Source: Microcaldota archaeon (lineage in GTDB: Archaea > Micrarchaeota > Micrarchaeia > Norongarragalinales > Norongarragalinaceae). Taken from it: a DNA stretch of 64,000 bases. The stretch covers positions 7,461-71,460 of the forward strand of contig JACPGT010000002.1 in NCBI GenBank assembly GCA_016188965.1, read 5' to 3'. Position 1 is the stretch's first letter, and the number at the start of each line of letters is the position of its first letter. The notes under the pieces are model-generated. The model saw only the letters and a program-made list of their open reading frames with translations. It searched no databases and was not told where the DNA came from. Shown one piece after another: positions 8,587 to 17,374 of this stretch. The position numbers were made by a program, and so were the translations under genes.

Positions 8587-10386
8587 TCAGAGGTACAGCA
8601 CGTCATCCCAGGCATGGCGGTATAATGGCTGTTGCAGGCGCTTCTGATCAATCGCATGCCCGATGATGCCGATGCTTCTGCCTAAAGCGAAGAAGGCGTT
8701 CAGCACGCCGATCTGGATGAGTTGGTCCTTTTCTTCGTCCGTGAATTCGGGGCAGGAGTCGAACAAGTCCAAAAAGAGCGCGGCGATGCAGCCGTCCACG
8801 TTGAGGATCAAGTTGCCCTTCTTCTGGGTGGTGAGTGCTTCCACGCCGAGAGCGAAGTCCAAATGCTTGCGGGACTTGAAGTGCTTCTGCGCGTAGGCCT
8901 TCAAGGCGGCCACGCGGGCGTCCGGGTTGCTGACGGATTTGATGCGGTGCCCGATGCCGGGGATCAGCACGTTCTGCTCCTTCATCTGGTCAATGAACTG
9001 TTTTGGCGTTTTGCCTTCCTTGACGGCTGCTTGCCAGTAGCGCGCCGCGTCGTCGATGGCGCCGCCGAAACGCGGGCCGATGGTGAGCAAACCGGAGCAC
9101 AGCGACGACACCAAATCCTTGCCTGCGCGGGAGGCCACGATGGCGTTGTGCGCGCCGGAAACCGCGGGGCCGTGGTCGGCGGTGATTTTGAGCGTCATCT
9201 CCATGAATTCCGAGGCAAACTTGGGCAATTTCTTTTTGAACCAAAGCGCGGCGATGATGTCGCCCACGCCTGCGCCTTCGTTCAGCAGGGTCGTGAGGGG
9301 CACTTTGTTGTACAGCACGTCTTCGCCGCGGTCGTCCGAAATGCTCGAGACGATGGACGCAGGACGGCGGACCTTGTTTTTGCCCAACGCGTCCTTGTAT
9401 TCCGCCGGCAACGGCTGCGGCTGGACGGATTCCTTGGGCACCGGACCCACTTTTTCGACAAATACTTTGTGGATCAGCTCGCCGAAGTCGTCGTACGATT
9501 TGGGAACGTGCGCGCCGGCTTTGCGCAAGGCGTCGTTCTTGGCCTGGGCGGATTCCTTGTCGGAACCGCTTTTGGCGCCGGCGTGTCCGAACTGCACTTC
9601 GGTCGGAAAGACCGTGGCGCAGGTGCCGGTGACCCAGGCGACCATAGGTTTCTTGACTTTTTTGGCCGCCAGGGCTTCGGCGATGCGGTATTCGTCCGTT
9701 CCACCCAATTCACCCAGCACGACAATCATCTTGACGGCCGGGTCGGCTTCAAAACGTAAGACGTGGTCCAGCAGGCTGGTGCCAGGAAACGCGTCGCCAC
9801 CGATGGCGATGCCTTCACAGATGCCGTTCGTCGTGTTGCCGATGACGTTGAACAATTCGTTCGACATGCCGCCGGATTTGCTGACGAAACCCACGGAGCC
9901 GGGCCGGTGCAGTTTAGCCGCAATCATGGCCTCCGGCGTTCCACCCGAGTTGCCAATCTTGAACGTGCCGGCGCCGATGCCGCCGACCGTGGCCGGGCCG
10001 ATGAGGATTTTTCCAAGTTTCTTGGCTTTGGCGGCCAAGAGGCGGGCGGAGCGTTCCGGCACGCCTTCGGCGATGACCACGAGGGTCGAAAACGGAAGGT
10101 CGAGCGCTTCGTCCGTGGTGTCGTAAGCCGAGCGGAAGGATGCGAAGTTGATGAAGACGTCGGCCTTGGTCTTGGCGTACGCTTCTTGGGTGGTCTTGAA
10201 GACCGGAATCAGGATCTGCTTGGAGCCGAAGAACGCGGTGGTGATTTCGGACGAGGAGGGGTTGACGATGGCGGCCACCGAGGGCATTTTTCGTCCGCAC
10301 ATCCAGTCGAAGTCCAGCATGCGCTGCACGGCGGCGGCCTGCATGCCGTAGATGATTGCCGTTGTTTCCTTGGTGAAAAGTGGCAT
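8587..10386 (-). CDS. aclA: ATP-citrate lyase, large subunit (AclA)
   Basis: This 599-aa protein matches the C-terminal part of animal ACLY and bacterial AclA: a CoA-ligase alpha-like domain followed by a citrate-synthase-like lyase domain. The phospho-accepting His is in VQFGHAGAKSG (His268). The lyase half contains ADHGPAVSGAHN, GKDLVSSL and PGIGHRIKS, and the end is RLQQPLYRHAWDD. With AclB it makes acetyl-CoA and oxaloacetate from citrate, CoA and ATP. Length is as in Chlorobium-type AclA. The gene lies 23 nt after aclB; a hairpin repeat follows its stop. Confidence 0.95.
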   Translation of the reverse strand: MPLFTKETTAIIYGMQAAAVQRMLDFDWMCGRKMPSVAAIVNPSSSEITTAFFGSKQILIPVFKTTQEAYAKTKADVFINFASFRSAYDTTDEALDLPFSTLVVIAEGVPERSARLLAAKAKKLGKILIGPATVGGIGAGTFKIGNSGGTPEAMIAAKLHRPGSVGFVSKSGGMSNELFNVIGNTTNGICEGIAIGGDAFPGTSLLDHVLRFEADPAVKMIVVLGELGGTDEYRIAEALAAKKVKKPMVAWVTGTCATVFPTEVQFGHAGAKSGSDKESAQAKNDALRKAGAHVPKSYDDFGELIHKVFVEKVGPVPKESVQPQPLPAEYKDALGKNKVRRPASIVSSISDDRGEDVLYNKVPLTTLLNEGAGVGDIIAALWFKKKLPKFASEFMEMTLKITADHGPAVSGAHNAIVASRAGKDLVSSLCSGLLTIGPRFGGAIDDAARYWQAAVKEGKTPKQFIDQMKEQNVLIPGIGHRIKSVSNPDARVAALKAYAQKHFKSRKHLDFALGVEALTTQKKGNLILNVDGCIAALFLDLFDSCPEFTDEEKDQLIQIGVLNAFFALGRSIGIIGHAIDQKRLQQPLYRHAWDDVLYL

Positions 10387-10409
10387 GGTGTCAAGTCATC
10401 TCCGAATCG

Positions 10410-11627
10410 TTATGCTTTCAATTCCGTGAGTGCCATGGGCACTATTTTCGTCATGTGCGTCTCCGGGCCGTACACCTGGATGGGAATTCCCGTCTTCTGG
10501 CCCAAGTTGCGCATGAGTTCGAGGCCTTTTTCGTAGTTGGGCCCGCCGCGGCGGACGAAGATCTTCACTCCGGCCTTTTTGAGCGCCGGCGCCTGCTCTT
10601 CCAGCGCCTGGATGATGCCTTTGAACGTTTTGGCCACGTCGGTGAAGTTGGCGATGCCACCGCCGATCAACAGTACCTTTCCTCCGCCTTTGACCATGAG
10701 GTCCAGTACGGTTTTCGCGTACAAGTAAGTCTCCTCGTCGTTGGGGTTGCCCGAGTATTCACCGTAGTTGGCCATTTCCGAGCCTTTTCCGAGGTCAACC
10801 AGCGTGTCGGCGTAGATGACGGACGCGCCGCCGCCGGCCACCAGCGTCCAAACTTTGCCTTTGGGGTTCAATACCGTCAGCTTCAAGGAGGCGCCGGTCT
10901 TCTCGTCCAGCGATTTGATGTATTGCTCCTCTTTGCTCAATTCGCGGCCGAACGGCGCCGGAAACTCGACGTCCCACTTGCCTTTGAACGCAGCGGTGTC
11001 GTCCAGGCGGGCGACGGAGCCGAGGATGACGGCTTTGCCGTCCACGATGGTGAACGGATTCAACTCCAGGAAGGCAAAATCGTTGTCTTTGAATGCTTGG
11101 AAGACTTTGAGGATGAACTCTTCCACGAGCTTCTTCTCGGCTTTGTCCTTGACTGGCAGGTTCAGCGAGGGTGCCGCATCCAGGACCGGTACCTCGATTT
11201 TCTGGACCTTATCCCAGTTGTCTTCGATGTCGATGCCGCCTTCGGTGGAAAAGAGAACGACGTCCTTTTCAGCTTCAGTCTGGAACGCCACGTAGTACTC
11301 CGTCTTGTGCGGAACGAACGGTTCGATCAAAAAGTGCGTCAGGATTCCGTTGACTTTGCCTACGGTGGCTTTTTTGCCCGCGTTGTCCTTGACGAACTTC
11401 TGCACCTGCTCCAAGGACGCGTCCAAAAGAAGGAGGTTGTTCTTGCCGCGTTTTCCGAAACATTGATCCGGCTTGGCCACCAGTTTCTTGCTCTTGAGCC
11501 AAGGGTGCTCCTTGGCCGCCTTGGTCCAATCCGTCGAGGCATCGGCCAGAAGCCCTTCAAGCGGATAGCCGAGGGCGGCGTAGAGGATCGACTTTCCGTC
11601 GTATTCGCGGATGGAACGTTGGGCCAT
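10410..11627 (-). CDS. aclB: ATP-citrate lyase, small subunit (AclB)
   Basis: This 405-aa protein resembles the N-terminal region of ACLY, an ATP-grasp and succinyl-CoA-synthetase-beta-like subunit that binds ATP and citrate. Recognisable parts include MAQRSIREYDGK at the start, KPDQCFGKRGKNNLL near residue 50 and a glycine-rich LIGGGIANFTDVA loop near residue 320. The start at 11627 has AGGTGA upstream; the ORF-track start at 11654 adds nine residues without support. It precedes aclA in an operon with its own promoter in the icd-aclB gap. Confidence 0.94.
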   Translation of the reverse strand: MAQRSIREYDGKSILYAALGYPLEGLLADASTDWTKAAKEHPWLKSKKLVAKPDQCFGKRGKNNLLLLDASLEQVQKFVKDNAGKKATVGKVNGILTHFLIEPFVPHKTEYYVAFQTEAEKDVVLFSTEGGIDIEDNWDKVQKIEVPVLDAAPSLNLPVKDKAEKKLVEEFILKVFQAFKDNDFAFLELNPFTIVDGKAVILGSVARLDDTAAFKGKWDVEFPAPFGRELSKEEQYIKSLDEKTGASLKLTVLNPKGKVWTLVAGGGASVIYADTLVDLGKGSEMANYGEYSGNPNDEETYLYAKTVLDLMVKGGGKVLLIGGGIANFTDVAKTFKGIIQALEEQAPALKKAGVKIFVRRGGPNYEKGLELMRNLGQKTGIPIQVYGPETHMTKIVPMALTELKA

Positions 11628-11689
11628 GAGGTTCACCTGGAAACCGGCCGGCAAAACGTCGCCGGTGGTTTTTTTTCATCGGATTGGGC

Positions 11690-11725
11690 GAATAAAAAAC
11701 TTGGGCCGAAAAAAGAAACGGCCTT
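11690..11725 (-). promoter_or_regulatory. icd terminator hairpin and aclB promoter
   Basis: On the minus strand, GGCCG and CGGCC form a short hairpin flanked by A and T runs just after icd. It is followed by GTTTTTTATTC, a TATA-like box about 65 nt ahead of aclB. The two together separate icd transcription from aclBA. Confidence 0.45.
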
Positions 11726-11754
11726 TTTGGCTTTCAACATCGTTTTGGCGCGTT

Positions 11755-12966
11755 TCAGCTCATGTTGTTGATGATTGCATTACCGAATTCCGAGCACTTA
11801 ACCTCTTTGGCGCCTTCCACTTGGCGGGCCAAGTCGTACGTCAGCACCTTCTGTTGAATGGTCTGGCCGAAGGCCTTTTCGACCAACTCGGCGGCTTCAG
11901 ACCAATTCAGGTACTGCAACATCATCACGGCCGAGAGGATGAGCGAGCCGGGGTTGACCTTGTCCTGACCCGCGTACTTCGGCGCCGTTCCGTGCGTCGC
12001 TTCGAACAAGGCAATGCCGGACACGCTGTAGTTGATGTTGGCCCCCGGCGCAATACCCAAACCACCGGCTTGCGCTGCGGCGGCGTCGGACACGTAGTCG
12101 CCGTTGAGGTTGGTCGTGGCGATGACGTCATATTCATCCGGACGCAGCAACAGCTGTTGGAACATGGAGTCCGCGATGCGGTCCTTGATGATCAGTTTGC
12201 CAACGGCTGACTTGCCTTCCGTCACTTCCTTCTCGGTGACGACCTGGTCGCCGAATTCCTTCGCCACTTCGTAGCCATAGGCCATGAAAGCGCCTTCGGT
12301 GAACTTCATGATGTTGCCCTTGTGCATGATCGTCACGGACTTGCGCTTGTGCTTCAAGGCGTAGTGGATGGCGGCGCGGACCAGGCGTTTGGAGCCGGAT
12401 TCGCTGATGGGCTTAAGGCCGATGCCGGAGTCCGGCTTGATCTTCTTTCCGAACGAAGCGATCAGCTCGATGAGCTTCTGCTGTTCGGGCGTGCCCTTGG
12501 CGTACTCGATGCCGGCGTACACGTCTTCGGTGTTCTCACGGAAGATCACGACGTCCAGCTTTTCGGGGTCCTTCATGGGATTCGGAACGCCCTTGTAGTA
12601 GCGCACGGGACGCACGCAGGAATACAAGTCCAGCACTTGGCGCATGGTGACGTTCAAGCTTCGGAATCCGCCGCCGACCGGCGTGGTCAGCGGGCCCTTG
12701 ATGGCCACGAGGTGCTCCTTGATGGCGTTGACACTCTCGTCCGGCAGCAGTTGACCGGTTGCGGCGATGGCCTTCTCACCGGCCAGGATGGGCTTCCAGT
12801 GGATGCGGCGCTTTCCGCCGTAGGCTTTCTGAACCGCGGCGTCCACGACTTTCTGCATAACGGGGCTGATGTCCACGCCCACGCCGTCGCCCTCGATGAT
12901 GGGGATGATCGGCTCGTCCGGCACGTTGAGTTTTCCGTTGCTGATGGTGATTTTTTCCGCGGCCAT
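11755..12966 (-). CDS. icd: Isocitrate dehydrogenase (NADP-type family)
   Basis: This 403-aa protein has the bacterial/archaeal isocitrate dehydrogenase layout. The N-terminal [12 protein letters not shown] precedes the substrate loop [20 protein letters not shown], then comes [12 protein letters not shown], the catalytic Tyr/Lys region, and the metal-binding Asp segment [20 protein letters not shown]. It converts isocitrate to 2-oxoglutarate and CO2, and would run in reverse in a reductive cycle. The start has AGGGGA upstream. It sits between aconitase and aclBA, so citrate, isocitrate and 2-oxoglutarate steps are clustered. Cofactor preference is an inference. Confidence 0.95.
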   Translation of the reverse strand: MAAEKITISNGKLNVPDEPIIPIIEGDGVGVDISPVMQKVVDAAVQKAYGGKRRIHWKPILAGEKAIAATGQLLPDESVNAIKEHLVAIKGPLTTPVGGGFRSLNVTMRQVLDLYSCVRPVRYYKGVPNPMKDPEKLDVVIFRENTEDVYAGIEYAKGTPEQQKLIELIASFGKKIKPDSGIGLKPISESGSKRLVRAAIHYALKHKRKSVTIMHKGNIMKFTEGAFMAYGYEVAKEFGDQVVTEKEVTEGKSAVGKLIIKDRIADSMFQQLLLRPDEYDVIATTNLNGDYVSDAAAAQAGGLGIAPGANINYSVSGIALFEATHGTAPKYAGQDKVNPGSLILSAVMMLQYLNWSEAAELVEKAFGQTIQQKVLTYDLARQVEGAKEVKCSEFGNAIINNMS

Positions 12967-13066
12967 GTGCTTTTCCCCTCTTGCCTTTCGTTTTCGCTGT
13001 TATCGTTCCTTGTCACGAATCCGTGCCCGGACTGGGGCCTTGCAACGCGTTTGCCTGCCGGCCACG

Positions 13067-15007
13067 CTACGCCGCGACGGCCGACGCGTTCTTCTTGCGC
13101 GTGAAGTTCAGCAGGCCGCCGGCCAGGATGATGGCGCGGTCCCGTTTGGACAAATCCAGCTTAGCCTGGTAGACCTTGCCGGTCGTCTTGTTGGTGACCG
13201 TCACCGTCGTGGCGCCGGTTTCGAACGCCTTTTTGACATCCGCCAGCTGCAATTCATGGTCCTGCTGGACGTCCGCGTACGCACTTTCGTCCAGTTCCAG
13301 CGGCACGATGCCGAAGTTGACCAAGTTGGACTTGTGGATGCGGGCGAACTGCCGCGCCAGGACCGCCTTGACGCCCAAATACATCGGCGCCAGAGCTGCG
13401 TGCTCGCGCGAACTGCCTTGGCCGTAGTTCTCGCCGCCGATGATGAATCCGCCACCGCGCTCCTTGGCGCGCTTGACAAATCCTGTGTCGACGTTGGTAA
13501 AGACGAATTCCGAGATCTTCGGCACGTTCGAGCGCAACGGGAGGATCTTGGCGCCGGCCGGCATGATATGGTCCGTGGTGACGTTGTTGCCCGTCTTGAT
13601 CAGCACGAAGCCCTGCAACTGCTCCTCGAGCGGCTCCTTAAGGGGCACGGGCGCGATGTTGGGCCCGCGCAGCACTTCCACCGCCTCCGGCGTGGCCGAT
13701 GGTGCGAGAATCATCGAGTCGTCGATGACGATCTGCTCCGGCACGACGATCTGCGCTGACGGCAGCTTGCGCGGATCGGTGACCTTGCCGGCGATGGCGG
13801 ATGCCACGGCGACTTCCGGCGAACAGAGGTAAACCAAGTCGTTCTTGGATCCGGAGCGTCCTTCGAAGTTGCGGTTGAACGTTCTGAGCGAAACGGCTCC
13901 GGTGGCTGGGGCCTGGCCCATGCCGATGCACGGACCGCATGCGGATTCCAGCACGCGCACGCCCGCGGCGATGAAGTCCGTCAAGGCGCCGTTGCGGGCG
14001 ATTTCCTGGAACACCTGCTTGGAGCCCGGCGAGAGCGCCATGCTCACGTTGGAGGCCACTTTCTGGCCCCTCAGGTATGCCGCGACGGTCATGAGGTCTT
14101 TCAGCGAACTGTTGGTGCACGAGCCGACCAGCACTTGCTGCACCGGCAGTCCTTCGACTTCCGTGACCGGCACCACGTTGTCCGGCGACTGGGGCTTGGC
14201 AATCATCGGCACGAGCTGGTCCAGATTGATTTCAAGAAGTTCGTCGTATGGCGCGTCGGCATCGGCTTCGACTTTCACGTACGCATCTTCCCGGCCCTGA
14301 CGGCGGAGGAACTCCTTCGTCTTCTCATCCGTCGGAAAGATGGACGTGGTAGCGCCCAGTTCGGCACCCATGTTGGTGATGGTGGCGCGCTGGTACACGT
14401 CCAACGAAGAAACGCCTTCGCCATGGTATTCGATGACCTTGCCCACGCCGCCTTTGACGGTGAGTCTTCGGAGTACTTCCAGAATGATGTCTTTGGCCGC
14501 CACCTGGCGCTGCAACCGGCCGGTCAGCTTGACACCCAGGACTTTAGGCGCTTTCAGATAGAACGGACCGCCACCCATGGCCACGGCCACGTCGAGTCCG
14601 CCGGCACCGATGGCCAACATCCCCATGCCGCCGCACGTCGGCGTATGCGAGTCGGATCCCAACAGGGTCTTGCCGGGCGTGGAGAATCGTTCCAAATGCA
14701 CCTGGTGGCAGATGCCGTTACCGGGCCGCGAGAAGTACAATCCGTACTTGGACGCCATGCTCTGTAGGTAGCGGTGGTCGTCGGCGTTCTCAAAACCCGT
14801 CTGCAGCATGTTATGATCGACGTACGAAACGGCCACTTCCGTTTGGACCCGCGGGATGCCTAAGGCTTCGAACTGCAAGCAGGCCATGGTGCCCGTGGCG
14901 TCCTGGGTAAGCGCCTGATCGATCTTGATGGCGATTTCCTTGCCTGCCTCAAGCGTGCCTTCGACCAAGTGTTTTTCAAGAATCTTATACGTCAGCGTCT
15001 TGCCCAT
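13067..15007 (-). CDS. acnA: Aconitate hydratase
   Basis: This 646-aa protein has the aconitase iron-sulfur ligands in GSCTNSS (near residue 330) and CGPCIGMG (near residue 395), the substrate-site stretch SDSHTPTCGGMGMLAIGAGG, and the C-terminal swivel domain (GGENYGQGSSREHAAL). It interconverts citrate and isocitrate. The start is the ATG at 15007 with GGGGTGGA upstream; the ORF-track extension to 15166 covers promoter DNA. The length of about 650 residues fits the shorter aconitase class rather than the roughly 890-aa AcnA class, so the symbol is approximate. Confidence 0.94.
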   Translation of the reverse strand: MGKTLTYKILEKHLVEGTLEAGKEIAIKIDQALTQDATGTMACLQFEALGIPRVQTEVAVSYVDHNMLQTGFENADDHRYLQSMASKYGLYFSRPGNGICHQVHLERFSTPGKTLLGSDSHTPTCGGMGMLAIGAGGLDVAVAMGGGPFYLKAPKVLGVKLTGRLQRQVAAKDIILEVLRRLTVKGGVGKVIEYHGEGVSSLDVYQRATITNMGAELGATTSIFPTDEKTKEFLRRQGREDAYVKVEADADAPYDELLEINLDQLVPMIAKPQSPDNVVPVTEVEGLPVQQVLVGSCTNSSLKDLMTVAAYLRGQKVASNVSMALSPGSKQVFQEIARNGALTDFIAAGVRVLESACGPCIGMGQAPATGAVSLRTFNRNFEGRSGSKNDLVYLCSPEVAVASAIAGKVTDPRKLPSAQIVVPEQIVIDDSMILAPSATPEAVEVLRGPNIAPVPLKEPLEEQLQGFVLIKTGNNVTTDHIMPAGAKILPLRSNVPKISEFVFTNVDTGFVKRAKERGGGFIIGGENYGQGSSREHAALAPMYLGVKAVLARQFARIHKSNLVNFGIVPLELDESAYADVQQDHELQLADVKKAFETGATTVTVTNKTTGKVYQAKLDLSKRDRAIILAGGLLNFTRKKNASAVAA

Positions 15008-15100
15008 GAAGCGGTCCACCCCGATTTTTTTTCTTTGGTTGACTGAGTGCCTTGAATAGGCGCTGAGAAAATCCCGATTAACTGCTATTCCCACGCAAAA

Positions 15101-15112
15101 GAATAAAAGCCC
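15101..15112 (-). promoter_or_regulatory. TATA-like promoter of aconitase
   Basis: The minus-strand GCTTTTATTC box lies about 95 nt ahead of the aconitase ATG, giving a leader of about 70 nt with a strong ribosome binding site. Confidence 0.45.
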
Positions 15113-15159
15113 CTGTAGGTCCGACGGAAGACGAAGTATCCGCCGCCACGGCGTGGCCT

Positions 15160-16524
15160 CTACCAACCGTAGTACTCCGCACGCGAGTAGCCGAACGCTT
15201 TCATGGCCTCGTTGAGGCCTTTGGCGAACAAGCCCGGCTTGCGCGTGAGCACCTTCACGCCGAACGCGACGCGCTGGCTATTCGAGACTTCCGCCAACTC
15301 CGGCGGCATGATCGAACCGATGAACTCCAACTCTGAATCGCTCATCTTGTACAAGGCATGCTTGCCGCCGATGATCTTGTCATACTGTGGGAATTCCGCT
15401 TTCCAGAGGCGCTCGTACTCCGACAAAACGGCTTTGGATGCATCGTTCTGCGCAATGGCTTTTTTCGCCACGTTGGCGGCAAAACGACCCGAAACCAGGC
15501 CCAAATGCGAGCCGCCTTCGAACAGCGGCGACGTAAAGCCCGCGGCATCACCGATGAGCATCAACCCGTCATCCACCGTGTTTTGCACGGGGCCCGACGC
15601 GGGAATCAAGCCGCCGAACGTCTTGATCACGACTTTGTCCGTCCAGCCCATCTTGGCGACGAATTGGTCGAGGAACGTCTTGGCCTTGACGTTTTCATTC
15701 GTGACCAAACCGACGTTGGCACGTCCTTGCCCTTTGGGGATCATCCACAAGTAGCCGTGGGGCGCCAAGTCCGGCCAGATAAAAAAGTCCATGTAGCCGT
15801 CCGTCGGGATGTCCTTCATCTCGTACTGGATTCCAACCACGCTCGAAAAACGCGGGTTGAGGTTCAACAGGCGCGAGACGAGCGCGGCCACGCCGGAGGC
15901 GTCTATGAGGATTTTGGCCCGGAACGAAGAGCCGTCGGCACAGGAAACCGTCCAAATGCCGCTGGCCGAGTCGCGTTTGACTGTCGAAACCCGCTTGCCC
16001 AACGCCAATTGAACGCCGGCGTCCTGGGCTTGTTTCATGATCCACTGTTCGAACTTGTGCTTTTCCAGCACGTAGCCTTCTTCAGTGAGCCTGGTCGTCT
16101 TATTTCCTGGAAAAATGACGCGCACGCCTTTGACGGGCATGGCAATGGCCTCTCCGGGCAATTTCCAGCCCATGCGGTCGCACGCTACCTGGCTCAAACA
16201 CTCGCCGCAATGCACCGGCTCGCCCACGGCCTGATGCTCCTCCACCACTAGGACTTTCAAACCGTTCTTCGCCGAATGCAACGCAGCCGATCCGCCCGCC
16301 GGACCGGCACCGATGATCAGGACGTCGAAGACCGCGGCGTTGGCACTGGCCCCCGCTTTGGAACCAGGAACGTCGCGGACGGCAGGGTGCATGGAAACGG
16401 CCGCGTTGGAAACGGATGCGTTTAATTCTGTATCAGCCATGGAGTCAACTCGGGCATTATCGTTTACGTCAATCGCATCCGTGATGGTGCCGGACGTGCT
16501 TTTTTTAGGTTGTGGAACGTCCAT
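15160..16524 (-). CDS. Geranylgeranyl reductase family flavoprotein
   Basis: This 454-aa protein has an N-terminal FAD-binding fold (LIIGAGPAGGSAALHSAKNG, near residue 70), the family marker EPVHCGECLS, and the second FAD motif LIGDAAGFTSPLFEGGSH. Family members reduce the double bonds of geranylgeranyl chains in archaeal lipids or quinones. The N-terminal 65 residues are low-complexity and unlike the family, so the true start may be further in, for example the ATG at 16440. A TATA-like box at 16563-16574 supports transcription from about 16540. A second family member lies at 52775-54004. Confidence 0.88.
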   Translation of the reverse strand: MDVPQPKKSTSGTITDAIDVNDNARVDSMADTELNASVSNAAVSMHPAVRDVPGSKAGASANAAVFDVLIIGAGPAGGSAALHSAKNGLKVLVVEEHQAVGEPVHCGECLSQVACDRMGWKLPGEAIAMPVKGVRVIFPGNKTTRLTEEGYVLEKHKFEQWIMKQAQDAGVQLALGKRVSTVKRDSASGIWTVSCADGSSFRAKILIDASGVAALVSRLLNLNPRFSSVVGIQYEMKDIPTDGYMDFFIWPDLAPHGYLWMIPKGQGRANVGLVTNENVKAKTFLDQFVAKMGWTDKVVIKTFGGLIPASGPVQNTVDDGLMLIGDAAGFTSPLFEGGSHLGLVSGRFAANVAKKAIAQNDASKAVLSEYERLWKAEFPQYDKIIGGKHALYKMSDSELEFIGSIMPPELAEVSNSQRVAFGVKVLTRKPGLFAKGLNEAMKAFGYSRAEYYGW

Positions 16525-16562
16525 TGCATACCGCACATGCGTCCAATCCCGCTCAATCGAAA

Positions 16563-16574
16563 CGCATTAAAAAC
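16563..16574. promoter_or_regulatory. Shared AT-rich promoter box for tRNA-Asp and GGR gene
   Basis: The sequence CATTAAAAACGC reads as a TATA element on either strand. It is about 35 nt upstream of tRNA-Asp on the plus strand and about 40 nt upstream of the GGR start on the minus strand, so it may serve both. Confidence 0.4.
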
Positions 16575-16605
16575 GCAATGCCCACATCTGTAACTCTATA
16601 CTGTT

Positions 16606-16678
16606 GCCTTGATAGTGTAGTGGTCCAGCATTCGGGCTTGTCGAGCCTGCGACCCGGGTTCGAATCCCGGTCAAGGCG
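16606..16678 (+). tRNA. tRNA-Asp (GTC)
   Basis: The acceptor arms GCCTTGA and TCAAGGC pair perfectly with discriminator G. The T-arm reads CCGGGTTCGAATCCCGG, and the anticodon arm carries GTC in the loop TTGTCGA, which decodes aspartate codons. No intron and no encoded CCA are seen. Its 3' end is the integration site of the mobile element that follows. Confidence 0.96.
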
Positions 16679-16694
16679 TTTTTTTTGAAGCTCA
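16669..16694. repeat. Left attachment site (attL) at the 3' end of tRNA-Asp
   Basis: GGTCAAGGCGTTTT spans the end of the tRNA and the following T run, and recurs exactly at 26213. The longer stretch through GAAGCTCA matches 26135-26160 at 22 of 26 positions. This is the expected footprint of a tRNA-targeting tyrosine recombinase. Confidence 0.8.
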
Positions 16695-16715
16695 GCGTGC
16701 GCAAGGCACGAAAGT

Positions 16716-16740
16716 CCTCCTCATTCTCAAATTTGAGAGG
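16716..16740. terminator. Hairpin downstream of the lipoprotein operon
   Basis: An inverted repeat centred on TTCTCAAATTTGAGA lies about 70 nt beyond the stop of the minus-strand gene at 16810, with imperfect extension on both sides. It is a plausible transcript end. Confidence 0.35.
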
Positions 16741-16809
16741 AATTTAGGGATATTTATCCTCTGCACCGGTTAGGGGATTGACGAGGGGCGATTCGTCCAT
16801 GCCTGAGGT

Positions 16810-17373
16810 TTAACTAGTGATTGAACACGCAGGGAGTTTTTTGCAAATTTCAGTACAGGCTTCCGGAGTTAAAGCTACATATACGACTGAAAATGTTCGA
16901 CCATCCGATCCACTGAATTCATACATTTGCTTACAGGGTTGTATGTCTCTTTGGCCGGGTCCTACTATCGACATTGCTGGGAGGCCAAATGCGGCGTTCA
17001 CTGCGCATCTCAAAAATATTTTCGGGTCAGTAGCTTTGGTTTTATCTGCAATAAACGCCACTCCTGCTGAAAGTGGGTAGTCTTTTCTAATATAGCCTTG
17101 TCCTGAAATTATTCCTTTATCTACATAACAAGAAGCGAAGTTCGTAATTTTTGTTGTAATGTCTGGGTTTAACGGATTGTTTATCTGTGCTGCAGACATT
17201 GCTAGGTTTACTTTGCTTATCATTTCAGTTGCGGGGACTGTATCGTACTCATTTATTGTGGGAAGTAATTCTGCGGCGGTGGTAGTTGAGTTTACTGGAA
17301 CCGTTCCTCGGCTAACGTTCGTGCAGCCCATTATTACAACTGCAATTAACAGAACTGTTAGAATTTTCTTCAT
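16810..17373 (-). CDS. Predicted lipoprotein of the integrated element
   Basis: This 187-aa protein begins with a lipoprotein-type signal (MKKILTVLLIAVVIMGCTN), a hydrophobic stretch ending in a candidate lipid-attached Cys17. The mature part has about six further cysteines (FASCYVDKG, FLRCAVN, QPCKQ, and TEICKKLPAC near the end), suggesting a small disulfide-stabilised extracellular domain. I do not recognise the family. The start lies one nucleotide after the stop of the Cys-repeat protein, so the two are cotranscribed. It was probably acquired with the element. Confidence 0.75.
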   Translation of the reverse strand: MKKILTVLLIAVVIMGCTNVSRGTVPVNSTTTAAELLPTINEYDTVPATEMISKVNLAMSAAQINNPLNPDITTKITNFASCYVDKGIISGQGYIRKDYPLSAGVAFIADKTKATDPKIFLRCAVNAAFGLPAMSIVGPGQRDIQPCKQMYEFSGSDGRTFSVVYVALTPEACTEICKKLPACSITS

Positions 17374-17374
17374 A

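Noticed and set aside
8138-8647. 169-aa plus ORF
   Set aside because: It runs through hairpin repeat A and into aclA on the opposite strand. The composition is not protein-like.
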